Shown here one piece after another: positions 34,028 through 42,869 of a DNA stretch of 64,000 nt; positions within the stretch are counted from its first letter, which is position 1, and every line of letters begins with the position of its first letter. The stretch covers positions 62,001 to 126,000 of the forward strand of contig NZ_VOBR01000014.1 in assembly GCF_007845675.1 (NCBI RefSeq). The letters are read 5' to 3'. The translations under genes and the position numbers were made by a program. Under the pieces are notes generated by a model. The model did no database searches. It was not told the DNA's origin and saw only the letters and a program-made list of their open reading frames with translations. The DNA comes from Lentzea tibetensis. Lineage in GTDB: Bacteria > Actinomycetota > Actinomycetes > Mycobacteriales > Pseudonocardiaceae.

Positions 34028-34435
34028 ATGGGCGCTGAGGACCTTGAGCTGCTGGTCACGATCGTGGTCGGGGCAGCCGACGAGCAGCAGGCCCGCGCGG
34101 CCTGCGACGAGCTCGTCAGCCGTGCGGGTGGTGTGGTGGTCGCCGCGCGGGACTGCTCGGACGAGGAGCCCGGCTGCTGGTCCGTCGCGATCACAGTGGC
34201 GACGGACGAGAAGGCGACGCACAGCGTGAGCGGTGCGCTGGGGCGGGCGGTGCGCACGTTCGTCCGCAGGCTGGGTGACGGGTTCCCCACGCCGCGCGTG
34301 TCGTGCGAGCCGCCGACGGCATGGACGGTGCTCGACGACCCCGATCTGATCGACGTGCTGGTGCCCGGCGGGGAGCGCATCCTGGTCGAGGCGTGGGCCG
34401 GCGTCGACCCCTTTTGGAGTACGCACTCGCAGTAG
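34028..34435 (+). CDS. Protein of unknown function, 135 residues
   Basis: The gene is not recognised. ATG 34028 begins MGAEDLELLVTIVVGAADEQ; codon usage (GC-rich third positions) supports a real gene. The protein is soluble, mildly acidic, with alternating strand-helix pattern (LELLVTIVVG, AACDELVSRAGGVVVAA, WSVAITVATDE) and no cysteine motif, signal or membrane segment; it may be an ACT- or ferredoxin-like fold, but this is a guess. It is divergent from the GNAT-PhzF operon. Confidence 0.7.
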   Translation: MGAEDLELLVTIVVGAADEQQARAACDELVSRAGGVVVAARDCSDEEPGCWSVAITVATDEKATHSVSGALGRAVRTFVRRLGDGFPTPRVSCEPPTAWTVLDDPDLIDVLVPGGERILVEAWAGVDPFWSTHSQ

Positions 34436-34646
34436 CCGGCGGGCATCGATTCAGTTGATCTTCACTCGTCCGCTGGCACCATCTGCACGCTGGGCTAACT
34501 GACCATTAGATCAAACGCATGACTACGTGCTGCAGGGCGCACCCAGATAGCTCATCTTGCGTCTCGCCTGTGAAAATTTGCGAAAATGTCTACTGAGAGT
34601 GGCCTCAGTGCCGCTCATCGTGTCCGTTGGAGGGTCGGGAGCCGAC
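34436..34646 (+). promoter_or_regulatory. Leader region of the FtsK-like operon
   Basis: This 211-base gap is noticeably less GC-rich than its surroundings (for example the stretches around 34491-34520 and 34570-34590, with runs such as GTGAAAATTTGCGAAAATG). It should hold the promoter of the operon that starts at 34647. No single promoter or operator could be fixed. Confidence 0.4.
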
Positions 34647-34907
34647 ATGGCCAGCATCGAAGAGGTCCGTGCCGCAATTGCCCAGGCAGTCGACAAGGCC
34701 ACGCAGAGCCAGGCCGCTCTCCAACAAGCCGCCCAGCTCGCCGAGGACGCGCAGGCGCTGCTGTCCTCGGTGACCCAGGGCAGCGTGCAGAACGACGTCG
34801 AGCAGACGAACGCGCACTTCGCACAGGTCGTCGGCGGCGTCGGCGAACTGCAGAACTTCCTCGGAGCCGGGATCTCCTCGGCCGAGGGCATCAACGCCAG
34901 GCTCTGA
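34647..34907 (+). CDS. Small helical protein, first gene of FtsK-like operon
   Basis: This is an 86-residue protein of unknown function. ATG 34647 follows GGGAG by six bases. It reads MASIEEVRAAIAQAVDKATQ, then Gln/Ala-rich helix (SQAALQQAAQLAEDAQALL) and a second helix with VGGVGELQNFLGAG. It looks like a helical hairpin of the size of WXG100 proteins but has no WxG. A homologous-looking small protein follows one base after the stop. It is conserved in layout with an FtsK-type ATPase, suggesting a substrate or adaptor of that motor (inference). Confidence 0.78.
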   Translation: MASIEEVRAAIAQAVDKATQSQAALQQAAQLAEDAQALLSSVTQGSVQNDVEQTNAHFAQVVGGVGELQNFLGAGISSAEGINARL

Positions 34908-34908
34908 C

Positions 34909-35160
34909 GTGACGTCCATAGCCGAGGTCCAGGTCGCACTCGAGCAGGTCTGCGAGCAGCTCCGCGAGTCGTACCGCACCGCGCGGGGTGCGCAGCAGGA
35001 CCTGGACGAGGCCGTCGCGCTGCTCTCCGAGGTGAGCGAGACGCACCACGAGTCGCTGCTGCCGCCCGAGTTCGCGCGGGCCAAGGAGCGGTTCCCCGAC
35101 GTGCTCGAACTGATCGTGACCACGCTGGAACGGATCCAACGACTCTCGGCGGAGCTGTAG
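34909..35160 (+). CDS. Second small helical protein of FtsK-like operon
   Basis: This is an 83-residue protein, GTG start one base after the previous TGA. It begins MTSIAEVQVALEQVCEQLRE and is almost wholly helical, with the same xSIxEVxxAxxQ opening as its neighbour, so the two may be diverged paralogues or heterodimer partners. One Cys lies at residue 15. It ends directly at the ATG of the ATPase with no gap. Function unknown. Confidence 0.78.
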   Translation: MTSIAEVQVALEQVCEQLRESYRTARGAQQDLDEAVALLSEVSETHHESLLPPEFARAKERFPDVLELIVTTLERIQRLSAEL

Positions 35161-37926
35161 ATGAGCAGGCGCGACGATCGGCGCAAGAAGGTCGAGGAGG
35201 CCTTCGCGGAGTTCCGCGTCGCCGTGTCGGCGGCGCTGGGCGCCGTGTCGCGTGAGCACCGCCTGCTCGCCGAGGAACGCGCGCAGGACATGTTCGAGCT
35301 GATCGTGCGCGGCGAGGGCGTCGACAAGGCGCTGAACGACCCGGTGCTGCAGCCCGCGCTGCAGAACCCGCGGTTCCGCGAGCGGCTGCTCGGGGTGCTG
35401 CGCGACCGCGAGCACGCGTTCAGGGAGTGGACGGACAACGGTCCCTCGCGGCTGGCGCGGCTCGTCGAGGTCGCGAACAGCCCGGCGTCGCTGCCGCACG
35501 AGGACTGGCTCGGCAAGCCGGGCCACCACGACGGCAGCGAGGGCGTGCCGGAGCTGTGGCGCGTCGGCACCGGCGTGGTGCCGAGCGCGCCCGAGCAGCA
35601 GCCGTTCCCCGTCGCCGTGCCGCTGCTCGACCACTCGCACCTGCACGTGATGTCCACTGTGGACACGCGATCGACCGCGGACACGCTGGTGGAGAACCTG
35701 TTGCTGCGGGTGCTCAGCCACTTCCAGCCGGGTCTCGTGCACGTGCACGTGTGGGACGTCAACCAGCTCACCGGGTCGCTGCCGGGGCTCTACCCGCTGA
35801 CCCGCGCTGGCCTGCTGACCGTGCACGACCCGTCGCGGTTGCAGGAGATGCTGGACGAGCTGTCCGACCACATCCGCCGGGTGCACACGAAGGTGCTGGT
35901 GGACGGGCACCTGACGCTGCACTCGGTGAGCAACGAGGGCAGGCGGACCGAGCCGTGGCACGTCGCCGTGCTGTTCGGCAACCGGCAGCCGTTGCGCGAG
36001 GAGCACCAGCAGCAGCTGCAACGCGTGGCGCGCAACGGTCTGGCGTCCGGCGTGCAGCTGTTCATCGTGGACATCCCGATCACGGTCAACTCGCCGGTCG
36101 AGACCATTCGCCTGCACGACAACGGCACCGCGGCGTGCACGATGACCGGCAAGCACGTCACGGTGACCATCGACCCGGCGCTGCCGCGCGCCAAGGTGCC
36201 GCGGGCGTGCGCGGCGATCGCGGAGAAGCGCGAGGAGCGGCGCAACCGGATGGGCGCGTTCGCCGACCTGACGCGCGAGCCGCACTGGACGGAGAACGCG
36301 GCGACGTGCGTGCTGGCGCCGGTCGGCTTCGACGACGGCGAGCCGGTGTGCGTGCGGCTGGGCGACACGTCACCACACGCGTTGATCGGCGGACCTTCCG
36401 GTTCCGGCAAGACGAACTTCCTGTACGCCATGCTTGGCAGCCTCGCGGCGCGCTACTCGCCGGACGAGCTGGAGCTGTACCTGCTGGACTTCAAGGAAGG
36501 CGTGTCCTTCGCGCAGTTCGCGCCGGGGTTGAAGGACAAGAGCTGGCTGCCGCACGCGCGGCTGGTCGGCGTGAACGTCAACACCGACCGCGAGTTCGGC
36601 GTGGCGCTGCTGAAGTTCCTCGCGGACGAGATGCGCCGCCGCGCGGACGCGGCGAAGCGGCACGAGGTCACGAAGCTGGAGCAGCTCCGCGAGGAGGACC
36701 CGGAGGGCCGCTGGCCGCGGATCGTCGCGGTGATCGACGAGTTCCAGTACCTGTTCGGCGAGCGCGACCAGGTGACCGCGCAGGCGACGCAGCTGCTGGA
36801 GGACGTGGCGCGGCGCGGTCGTTCGCAGGGCATCCACCTGGTGCTGTCGTCGCAGGACGTCGCGGGCATCGAGGGCTTCTGGGGCAAGTCGGCGATCTTC
36901 GAGCAGTTCACCGTGCGCATCGCGCTGCCGAAGGCGCGCCGGGTGCTCGCGGAGCCGGGCAACGACGCGGCCGTCGAACTGCCCCGCTGGCACGCCGTGA
37001 TCAACCACGACTCGGGCGTCAAGCCGGGCAACGAGATCGCGCGCATCCCGGACTCCACCACCAAGGGCACGTTCGACCTGCTGCAGAACGTGCTGTGGAA
37101 CAGGGACCACTCCAAGCCGCCGAGCCTGTTCGACGGCAGCAGGACGCCGTTGCTCGACGAGCTGCCGGACTTCCTGGACCTCGGTCCTGGCGACCCGAAC
37201 CCGACCATCCTGCTGGGACAGGTCATCGACGTGGCGGGCAGCGCGGCCAAGGTGCGCCTGGCCCGCACGCCCGGCCGCAACATCGCGGTGATCGGCTCGG
37301 TCGTCGAGGACGCCGCGGCCGTGCTCGGTGGCGCCGCCGCTTCCCTTGGCAGGCAACACGAACCGGGTGAGGCGACGTTCAGCCTGTGCTGCCTGGTCGA
37401 CGAGGCGCTGCCGAACGCGCGCCACCTGGAGAAGCGACTGGTCGCGGCGGGCCACACGGTCAACCTGATCCGCGTCGACGGCGTGCGCGAGCTGCTCGAC
37501 GACACCGCACGACAGATCAACTCGTTCATCACCGGAACGGCGGAGACGCCGCCGAAACCTCACTACCTCGTGTTGTACGCGGTCGACGCCGCGCACACGT
37601 TGCTCGAACAGAAGGACCCAACCACGCGGGCGTCCGGAGTGGACAGTCTGCGCACCGTGCTGAAGCACGGCCCGGAGAACCGCACCCACGTGCTCGGCTG
37701 GTGGCGTGGCGTGCAGCGGCTCAAGAGCAGCTTGAGTCCGGGCGTGTACGACGACATCGGTGCGTGGGTCGCTTTCGACGTCCAGGGCAAGGAACTGCTG
37801 TCGCTCGGGCCCGAGCAGGTCATGGCGTGGTCACCCCGACCGCAGCGCGGCCTGTTCTTCGACCGGTTCGAGCACTCGCGACCGCAGGTGGTCATCCCGT
37901 TCGACACAAGGGAGGAAGTCCTATGA
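35161..37926 (+). CDS. FtsK/SpoIIIE-type ATPase
   Basis: This is a 921-residue motor ATPase. Residues 1-130 are helical and charged. At 130-370 there is a poorly conserved domain beginning around the first FtsK-like core (HLHVMSTVDTRSTADTLVEN), lacking a P-loop. The active core is at about 370-640, with Walker A GGPSGSGKT (411-418), FKEGVSFAQFAPGL, and Walker B VAVIDEFQ (522-529), then VARRGRSQGIHLVLSSQD. The C-terminal 280 residues may hold a third degenerate module. It has no transmembrane segment, unlike FtsK and EccC. The ATG is immediately after the upstream stop, and its TGA overlaps the next start. It may pump DNA or protein; the target is unknown. Confidence 0.86.
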   Translation: MSRRDDRRKKVEEAFAEFRVAVSAALGAVSREHRLLAEERAQDMFELIVRGEGVDKALNDPVLQPALQNPRFRERLLGVLRDREHAFREWTDNGPSRLARLVEVANSPASLPHEDWLGKPGHHDGSEGVPELWRVGTGVVPSAPEQQPFPVAVPLLDHSHLHVMSTVDTRSTADTLVENLLLRVLSHFQPGLVHVHVWDVNQLTGSLPGLYPLTRAGLLTVHDPSRLQEMLDELSDHIRRVHTKVLVDGHLTLHSVSNEGRRTEPWHVAVLFGNRQPLREEHQQQLQRVARNGLASGVQLFIVDIPITVNSPVETIRLHDNGTAACTMTGKHVTVTIDPALPRAKVPRACAAIAEKREERRNRMGAFADLTREPHWTENAATCVLAPVGFDDGEPVCVRLGDTSPHALIGGPSGSGKTNFLYAMLGSLAARYSPDELELYLLDFKEGVSFAQFAPGLKDKSWLPHARLVGVNVNTDREFGVALLKFLADEMRRRADAAKRHEVTKLEQLREEDPEGRWPRIVAVIDEFQYLFGERDQVTAQATQLLEDVARRGRSQGIHLVLSSQDVAGIEGFWGKSAIFEQFTVRIALPKARRVLAEPGNDAAVELPRWHAVINHDSGVKPGNEIARIPDSTTKGTFDLLQNVLWNRDHSKPPSLFDGSRTPLLDELPDFLDLGPGDPNPTILLGQVIDVAGSAAKVRLARTPGRNIAVIGSVVEDAAAVLGGAAASLGRQHEPGEATFSLCCLVDEALPNARHLEKRLVAAGHTVNLIRVDGVRELLDDTARQINSFITGTAETPPKPHYLVLYAVDAAHTLLEQKDPTTRASGVDSLRTVLKHGPENRTHVLGWWRGVQRLKSSLSPGVYDDIGAWVAFDVQGKELLSLGPEQVMAWSPRPQRGLFFDRFEHSRPQVVIPFDTREEVL

Positions 37927-38339
37927 GCGCAGTTCTTCGGCTTGTGGACTGGTCCGACGAGTCCGACGTCCCTGAGCCCGCCGGGTCGGCGATCGAGCGG
38001 TACAAGGAGATCGTCGCGACCGCGACGGAAGCGCACGCGCGGATGCGGGCGCACGACGCGGCGCGCAACGCGGAGCTCAGCGCGCGGATCGGGCAGACGC
38101 AGGAGCGCGTCGCCGAGATCAGCGAGCGCGAGCAGATGGTGCGGTTCGGTGCCGAGCTGCACTGGGAGGCCGCCAAGAAGCAGCTGTGGAACGAAACGTG
38201 GTTCCGGATGACGGTGTTCCCGAAGCCGGACGAGTCCGTTCCGCCGCGGCCGCAGGGCGAGTACAACGCGGCGATGGACGCGGCGTACGACGTGCTCGAG
38301 GCCAGCCTGCAGAAGAAGCCTCTGCTGCGTCGGCGCTGA
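37923..38339 (+). CDS. Charged helical protein, last gene of FtsK-like operon
   Basis: This is a 138-residue protein. ATG 37923 overlaps the ATPase stop and has GGAGG just upstream. It begins MSAVLRLVDWSDESDVPEPA, then a long charged helix (IERYKEIVATATEAHARMRA to REQMVRFGAELHWEAAKK) likely to form a coiled coil, and a short Pro/Arg-rich tail. No family recognised. Tight coupling suggests it acts with the ATPase, for example as an adaptor. Confidence 0.78.
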   Translation: MSAVLRLVDWSDESDVPEPAGSAIERYKEIVATATEAHARMRAHDAARNAELSARIGQTQERVAEISEREQMVRFGAELHWEAAKKQLWNETWFRMTVFPKPDESVPPRPQGEYNAAMDAAYDVLEASLQKKPLLRRR

Positions 38340-38351
38340 CCAGTTCTTTCG

Positions 38352-38379
38352 CGACGCGGCGGGGATGGCCGCCGCGTCG
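38352..38379 (+). terminator. Terminator of the FtsK-like operon
   Basis: CGACGCGGCGG (38352-38362) and CCGCCGCGTCG (38369-38379) form a perfect 11-bp stem with a 6-base loop, 12 bases after the stop, followed by GTCTT. Confidence 0.75.
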
Positions 38380-38474
38380 GTCTTGAGCGTTAGGTCACAC
38401 CGGGAACACTCTCCGGCATCGCGTTGTTCGAACAGGTACCGATCAGTTTCGAATTCAGAAGGGTCGAACACACG

Positions 38475-39491
38475 ATGTCTGTGCCGAGCACCGCACTTGA
38501 GGTCCGCCTCGCCTCCCGCCCCCACGGCTGGCCGACGGATGAGAACTTCGAGATCGCAGAGGTCTCGGTGCCGTCGCCCGGTGAGGGCCAGATCGTGGTC
38601 CGCAACGTCGTGATGAGCGTCGACCCGTACATGCGCGGCCGGATGAACGACGTCAAGTCCTACTCGGCTCCGTTCCAGATCGGCGAGCCGCTCGACGGCG
38701 GCGTGGTCGGCGAGGTCGTCGCGTCCAACTTCGACGGCCTCAAGCCCGGTGACCACGTCCTGCACGGCCTCGGCTGGCGCGAGTACGCCGTCCTCGACGG
38801 CACGCAGGCCCTCAAGGTCGACCCGGCCGTCGCGCCGCTCAGCACCTACCTCGGCGTCCTCGGCATGCCCGGCCTGACCGCCTACGCGGGCCTGCTCGCG
38901 ACCGCCGAGTTCAAGGAGGGCGACGTCGTGTTCGTGTCCGGCGCCGCCGGCGCCGTCGGCCAGCTCGTCGGCCAGATCGCCCGCCTCAAGGGTGCCTCCC
39001 GCGTCATCGGCTCGGCCGGTTCCGCCGACAAGGTCAAGTACCTGGTCGACGAGCTCGGCTTCGACGCCGCGTTCAACTACAAGGACGGCCCCGTCGCCGA
39101 GCAGCTGGCCGCTCTCGCGCCGAACGGCATCGACGTCTACTTCGACAACGTCGGTGGCGAGCACCTCGAGGCCGCCATCGCCGTCATGAACCCGCACGGC
39201 CGGGCCGCGCTCTGCGGTGCGATCTCCATGTACAACGACACCACGCCGCCCGCCGCGCCGCGCAACCTCGTGCAGCTGATCGGCAAGCGCATCACGCTGC
39301 GCGGTCTGCTCGTCGGCGACCACCAGGCGCTGCAGCCGCAGTTCGTCGCCGAGATGGGCGCCTGGATCGCCTCCGGTGAGCTCAAGTACACCGAGACCGT
39401 CGTCGAGGGTGGCGTCCGGCAGGCTCCCGCCGCGTTCCTCGGCATGCTGCGCGGCGAGAACACCGGCAAGATGCTGGTCCAGCTGGGCTGA
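38475..39491 (+). CDS. Zinc-independent MDR-family NADP reductase (PTGR/CurA-like)
   Basis: This is a 338-residue medium-chain reductase that reduces C=C bonds of enones with NADPH. It opens with the family signature region VRLASRPHGWPTDENFEI, has SVDPYMRGRM, the nucleotide loop VFVSGAAGAVGQLVGQIA, FDAAFNYKD, VDVYFDNVGG-like (IDVYFDNVGGEHLEAA), and ends with EGGVRQAPAAFLGMLRGENT. No zinc ligands. ATG 38475 gives a normal N terminus. It is followed by the first copy of the promoter-hairpin element. Confidence 0.9.
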   Translation: MSVPSTALEVRLASRPHGWPTDENFEIAEVSVPSPGEGQIVVRNVVMSVDPYMRGRMNDVKSYSAPFQIGEPLDGGVVGEVVASNFDGLKPGDHVLHGLGWREYAVLDGTQALKVDPAVAPLSTYLGVLGMPGLTAYAGLLATAEFKEGDVVFVSGAAGAVGQLVGQIARLKGASRVIGSAGSADKVKYLVDELGFDAAFNYKDGPVAEQLAALAPNGIDVYFDNVGGEHLEAAIAVMNPHGRAALCGAISMYNDTTPPAAPRNLVQLIGKRITLRGLLVGDHQALQPQFVAEMGAWIASGELKYTETVVEGGVRQAPAAFLGMLRGENTGKMLVQLG

Positions 39492-39514
39492 TCTTGATCT
39501 TGCGGCTCCCGGAA

Positions 39515-39572
39515 CTGTCGGGGTCGCGTGGGATGATTGAAACAGGGGTCCCCCCGGCGGGGACCCCTGTTT
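39515..39572 (+). repeat. Promoter-hairpin element, copy 1
   Basis: CTGTCGGGG (39515-39523), 8 bases, GATGAT (39532-39537) is a degenerate form of the TTGTCRGTG-N8-TANNNT promoter motif. Six bases later comes a perfect hairpin with arms 39540-39553 and 39559-39572 (AAACAGGGGTCCCC and its complement, CCGGC loop). The hairpin followed by a T-run also fits a terminator of the MDR gene. Two further copies lie at 44354 and 45338. Confidence 0.6.
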
Positions 39573-39593
39573 TGCGTTGTGGTGTCGCGCTCG

Positions 39594-40739
39594 CTAGAGG
39601 AGCTCGCCTTCGGCAGCCACCACGTTGCCCTTGTGGATCACCAGAGTGCGCTGTGCGCGGTCCATCACCGCGGCCGCCACCGAGTCACCCGGCACCACGA
39701 CCAGCTCCGCGGGCGCCCCCTCGCTCAGGCCGGACTCCACGCCCAGCACCGAGGCGCCGCCACGCGTCGCGACGTCCACGCACATCTCGATCTGCTCGTC
39801 GCGCCGGAAACCGTTGCGGAACGCCAGCTGCCACGTCCGGTCGAGCATGTCGCCGTCGCCGTACGGAGACCAGTAGTCGCGGATGCCGTCCTGCCCCAGC
39901 CCCACCCGCACCCCGGCCCACCGCAGTTCCTGCAGCGGCAACGGGTCCCGCGTGCCCGGCGCGACCGTCGTCACGGCCACGTCGTGCGAGGCGAGCAGGT
40001 CGACCAGGCCCTCGCCGGGCAGCGCGAAGCAATGGCTGATCGTCACCTTGCCCTGCATGCCCAGTGCCGCAACGCGTTCGCAGATCAGCTCCACCTGGAA
40101 CGCGCCCAGTGAGCCCGCGTCGTGCAGGTGGACGTCGACGCCGCGCTGGTGGCGCGACGCCAGGTCGAACACCACGTCCAGGTGGCCGACGGGGTCGCGG
40201 TCGTAGCCTGCCGGGTCGAGGCCGCCGATGAGGTCGGCACCCAGCAGCAGCGCCTCTTCCAGCAGCTCGGCGGTGCCCTTCTCGCGCAGGATGCCGCACT
40301 GCGGGAACGCCACCACCTGCACGTCGGCGTGATCGCGGTGGGCCTCACGCGCCGCGAGGACGCCCTCGAGCTTCTCCAAGCCCGAGTCGACGTCGACCTG
40401 GGCGTGGCTGCGGACGCGGGTCGCGCCGGACGCGATGGTGCGGCCGAGCGTGTGCGTCGCGCGTTCGGCGACGGTGCGTTCGGCGGTGCGCCAGTTGCGG
40501 CGGTCGTTCTCGATCAGGCCGGCCAGGCCCGGTTCCGCGGTGTGCCTGCGGAACGGAAGGCCGAGGCGGGTGGAGTCGAGGTGGGCGTGCGCGTCGACGA
40601 ACGCGGGCAGCAGGACGCCGCCCTTGCCGTCGACCCAGTCGTCGCCGGTGAGGTTCGGGCCGATCTGCGTGATCAGGCCGTCCTCGCAGCGGACGTCCAC
40701 CTCGTCGCCGCCCCACGGGCGCACGGAACGGATCAGCAT
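39594..40739 (-). CDS. Cytosine deaminase-like amidohydrolase
   Basis: This is a 381-residue metal-dependent amidohydrolase of the CodA-like group. Metal site: DAHAHLDS (HxH), RSHAQVD, LDPAGYDRDP, SHCFALPG, and GLGQDGIRDYWSPYGDGDML near the end, closely following the cytosine-deaminase pattern (canonical GSDNxRDPW is here GQDGIRDYW). ATG 40739 overlaps the TGA of the upstream flavoprotein gene by one base (TGATG). Substrate not certain; deamination or hydrolysis of a pyrimidine or triazine-type ring is expected. Confidence 0.85.
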   Translation of the reverse strand: MLIRSVRPWGGDEVDVRCEDGLITQIGPNLTGDDWVDGKGGVLLPAFVDAHAHLDSTRLGLPFRRHTAEPGLAGLIENDRRNWRTAERTVAERATHTLGRTIASGATRVRSHAQVDVDSGLEKLEGVLAAREAHRDHADVQVVAFPQCGILREKGTAELLEEALLLGADLIGGLDPAGYDRDPVGHLDVVFDLASRHQRGVDVHLHDAGSLGAFQVELICERVAALGMQGKVTISHCFALPGEGLVDLLASHDVAVTTVAPGTRDPLPLQELRWAGVRVGLGQDGIRDYWSPYGDGDMLDRTWQLAFRNGFRRDEQIEMCVDVATRGGASVLGVESGLSEGAPAELVVVPGDSVAAAVMDRAQRTLVIHKGNVVAAEGELL

Positions 40740-42286
40740 CACATGAGTTTGCCAGGGTTCAGGATGCCCGTCGGGTCGAATGTCGACTTGAGAGCGCGGA
40801 GCACCTCGACGCCGAGGCTCCCGATCTCCGCCTCCAGGTACGGCGCGTGGTCGCGGCCGACGGCGTGGTGGTGGGTGATCGTGCCGATGCCGGAGATCGC
40901 CTCGCACGCGGCGGCCTTCGCCTGCTGCCACTGCGTGACCGGGTCCTCGACGTCGCGCGGCACCAGGACGGTGAAGTACAGCGACGCGCCCGTCTCGTAC
41001 GCGTGCGACACGTGGCACATCACCACCGGGTCGCCCAGCGCGCCCTTCAACGCGCCGCGCACGGCGTCGTACAACGCGGGCAGCTTCGACCAGTGGGTCG
41101 CGGTTTCCAGGGTTTCCGCGCACACGCCGGCGTCGAGCAGCGCGTCGCGCTGACGGGGGCCGTTGAACCGCCCGTGCCGCCACGACTCGCCCATCGCGCG
41201 CCCCAGCCGCACCAGCTTGTGGCCGTACGTGGCGCCCATCGTGACGTCGCGCGAACGTCCCTCCCAGCCGAAGATGACGAGGCACGGCTGCTCGACGCCG
41301 CGGAACCGCAGGTACTTGCCGAGCAGTTCGGCCTTGCGGCCACCGGTCAGCGCCAGCGCCACCTCGGTCTCGTCCACATCGGACAGCCGGGTCACGTCGG
41401 CGAGCGCGTTGCGCTGCGCCAGGTCGCGGATGAGCGCGGTGCCCGCTTCCCAGCCGTCGACGACGACGCCCTCGTAGACCGGGTTCTCCGGCTTCGGCCG
41501 CACGCGCAGGGCGACCTCGGTGATCACGCCGAACAGGCCTTCGGAGCCGATGACGAGCTGCTGCAGGTCCGGGCCCGCCGCGGACGCCGGCGCGCTGCCG
41601 AGGCGCCACTCGCCCGCTGGCGTCTGGACCCGCACGCCCTCGACCATGTCCTCGAAGCGGCCGTAGCCGGACGACGCCTGGCCCGCCGAACGCGTCGCGG
41701 CGAAGCCGCCGATGGTGGCGCGCTCGAACGACTGCGGCACGTGGCCGAGCGTGAAACCGTGCTCCGCCAGCAGGTTCTCGGCGTCCGGCGCGGTCGTGCC
41801 CGCCTGGAGCACGGCGATCCGGGACACCGGGTCGATCGACACGAGGCGGTTGAGCCTGGCCAGGTCGAGCGCGATGACGGCGTCCTTGCCGCCGCGCAGC
41901 GCCTCGACGCCGCCGACGACCGACGTGCCGCCGCCGAACGGCACGACCGCGATGTCGTGCTCGACGCAGACGCGCAGGACCTCCTGCACCTCCTCCGGCG
42001 AGGACGGCAGCACGACCGCGTCCGGGATGGTCAGCTCACCGCAGCCGCGTCGCTTGATCAGGTCCAGGTAGGACAGTCCACCCGCGCGGCCGAGGCGGTC
42101 GCCGGCGTCGAGGCTGATCTCGGCGACGGCCTCCAGCGCCTCGAAGGCGTCCTCGGACAGCGCCGACTCGGGCACGGTCACCGGCACCTCGTCCAGCGGT
42201 GTGCCGAGCCCGATCCGGGTGCTCAGCCACGCGAGCGCGTGCGGCGGCAACGGCGTCGTTTCTGAGGTCCATCTGGCTCTCGTCAC
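40739..42286 (-). CDS. ADPS-like FAD-binding oxidoreductase
   Basis: This is a 515-residue flavoprotein of the alkyldihydroxyacetonephosphate synthase/D-lactate dehydrogenase fold. The PCMH-type FAD site shows VVPFGGGTSVVGGVEAL, ATIGGFAATRSAGQASSGYG and GSEGLFGVITEVAL. The ITHHHAVGRDHAPYLEAE motif matches the catalytic HHH loop of ADPS, and the end is FDPTGILNPGKLM. Divergent from a TetR gene that is followed by GlpD; the same three families lie together in Mycobacterium tuberculosis (Rv2249c-Rv2251). It may act on DHAP-derived lipids (inference). GTG start overlaps the candidate operator. Confidence 0.87.
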   Translation of the reverse strand: MTRARWTSETTPLPPHALAWLSTRIGLGTPLDEVPVTVPESALSEDAFEALEAVAEISLDAGDRLGRAGGLSYLDLIKRRGCGELTIPDAVVLPSSPEEVQEVLRVCVEHDIAVVPFGGGTSVVGGVEALRGGKDAVIALDLARLNRLVSIDPVSRIAVLQAGTTAPDAENLLAEHGFTLGHVPQSFERATIGGFAATRSAGQASSGYGRFEDMVEGVRVQTPAGEWRLGSAPASAAGPDLQQLVIGSEGLFGVITEVALRVRPKPENPVYEGVVVDGWEAGTALIRDLAQRNALADVTRLSDVDETEVALALTGGRKAELLGKYLRFRGVEQPCLVIFGWEGRSRDVTMGATYGHKLVRLGRAMGESWRHGRFNGPRQRDALLDAGVCAETLETATHWSKLPALYDAVRGALKGALGDPVVMCHVSHAYETGASLYFTVLVPRDVEDPVTQWQQAKAAACEAISGIGTITHHHAVGRDHAPYLEAEIGSLGVEVLRALKSTFDPTGILNPGKLM

Positions 42287-42300
42287 TGATACAGTGTGAC
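42282..42300. promoter_or_regulatory. Candidate TetR operator
   Basis: GTCAC (42282-42286) and GTGAC (42296-42300) flank CTG-ATA-CAG, giving a 19-base near-palindrome in the 16-base gap between the divergent flavoprotein (start 42286) and TetR (start 42303). It would let the repressor block both genes. Confidence 0.6.
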
Positions 42301-42302
42301 AT

Positions 42303-42869
42303 ATGACGTCTAATCGTCACAGCGATGACACGCTGTTGGACGCCGCCCGCGACTGCGTGCTCGAGGTGGGTGTGCGGCGCACCAAGCTGACCGACGTCGC
42401 CAAGCGCGCGAACGTCAGCCGGATGACCCTGTACCGGCGGTTCCCGGACGTGGACCACCTGGTCAGGGCCTTGATGACCAGGGAGTTCGCCGCGCTGCTC
42501 GGGCAGACGACCGGCACCGGCAACGCGCGCGAGCAGCTCGTCAGCCGGGGTGTGGATGCCATCCGCCTGCTGTCCGGGAGCCCGCTGATGCAGCGCGTGC
42601 TGGACCTGGACGCCGAGCTGATGCTGCCGTACCTCGTCGAACGGCTCGGCAGCACGCAACGCCTCGTCGAGCAGTTCCTGCTGGAGCAGATCCGGCTCGG
42701 CCACGACGACGGCTCGATCCGCCGCGGTGACGCCGCGTTGCAGGCGCGGGTCGTGCTGCTGACGACGCAGTCGATGGTCCTGTCGACCCGGCCCGCGACG
42801 TCGGGACTCGAGTTCGACGCGCTGCTCGCCGAGCTCGCCACCCAACTGGACGGAGCACTGAGGCCGTGA
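42303..42869 (+). CDS. TetR-family regulator of the ADPS-GlpD cluster
   Basis: This is a 188-residue TetR repressor. The DNA-binding domain (about 8-55) reads DDTLLDAARDCVLEVGVRRT, LTDVAKRANVSRMTLYRRFP. The ligand domain follows. It is divergent from the ADPS-like flavoprotein by 16 bases and its stop overlaps the glpD start (GTGA), so it likely controls both directions. Ligand unknown; a glycerol phosphate or fatty derivative would fit the neighbours. Confidence 0.9.
   Translation: MTSNRHSDDTLLDAARDCVLEVGVRRTKLTDVAKRANVSRMTLYRRFPDVDHLVRALMTREFAALLGQTTGTGNAREQLVSRGVDAIRLLSGSPLMQRVLDLDAELMLPYLVERLGSTQRLVEQFLLEQIRLGHDDGSIRRGDAALQARVVLLTTQSMVLSTRPATSGLEFDALLAELATQLDGALRP

Noticed and set aside
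34647-38339. Assigning the operon as a type VII (ESX) secretion locus
   Set aside because: No WxG motif, no membrane helices in the ATPase and no EccB/D/E or mycosin gene.
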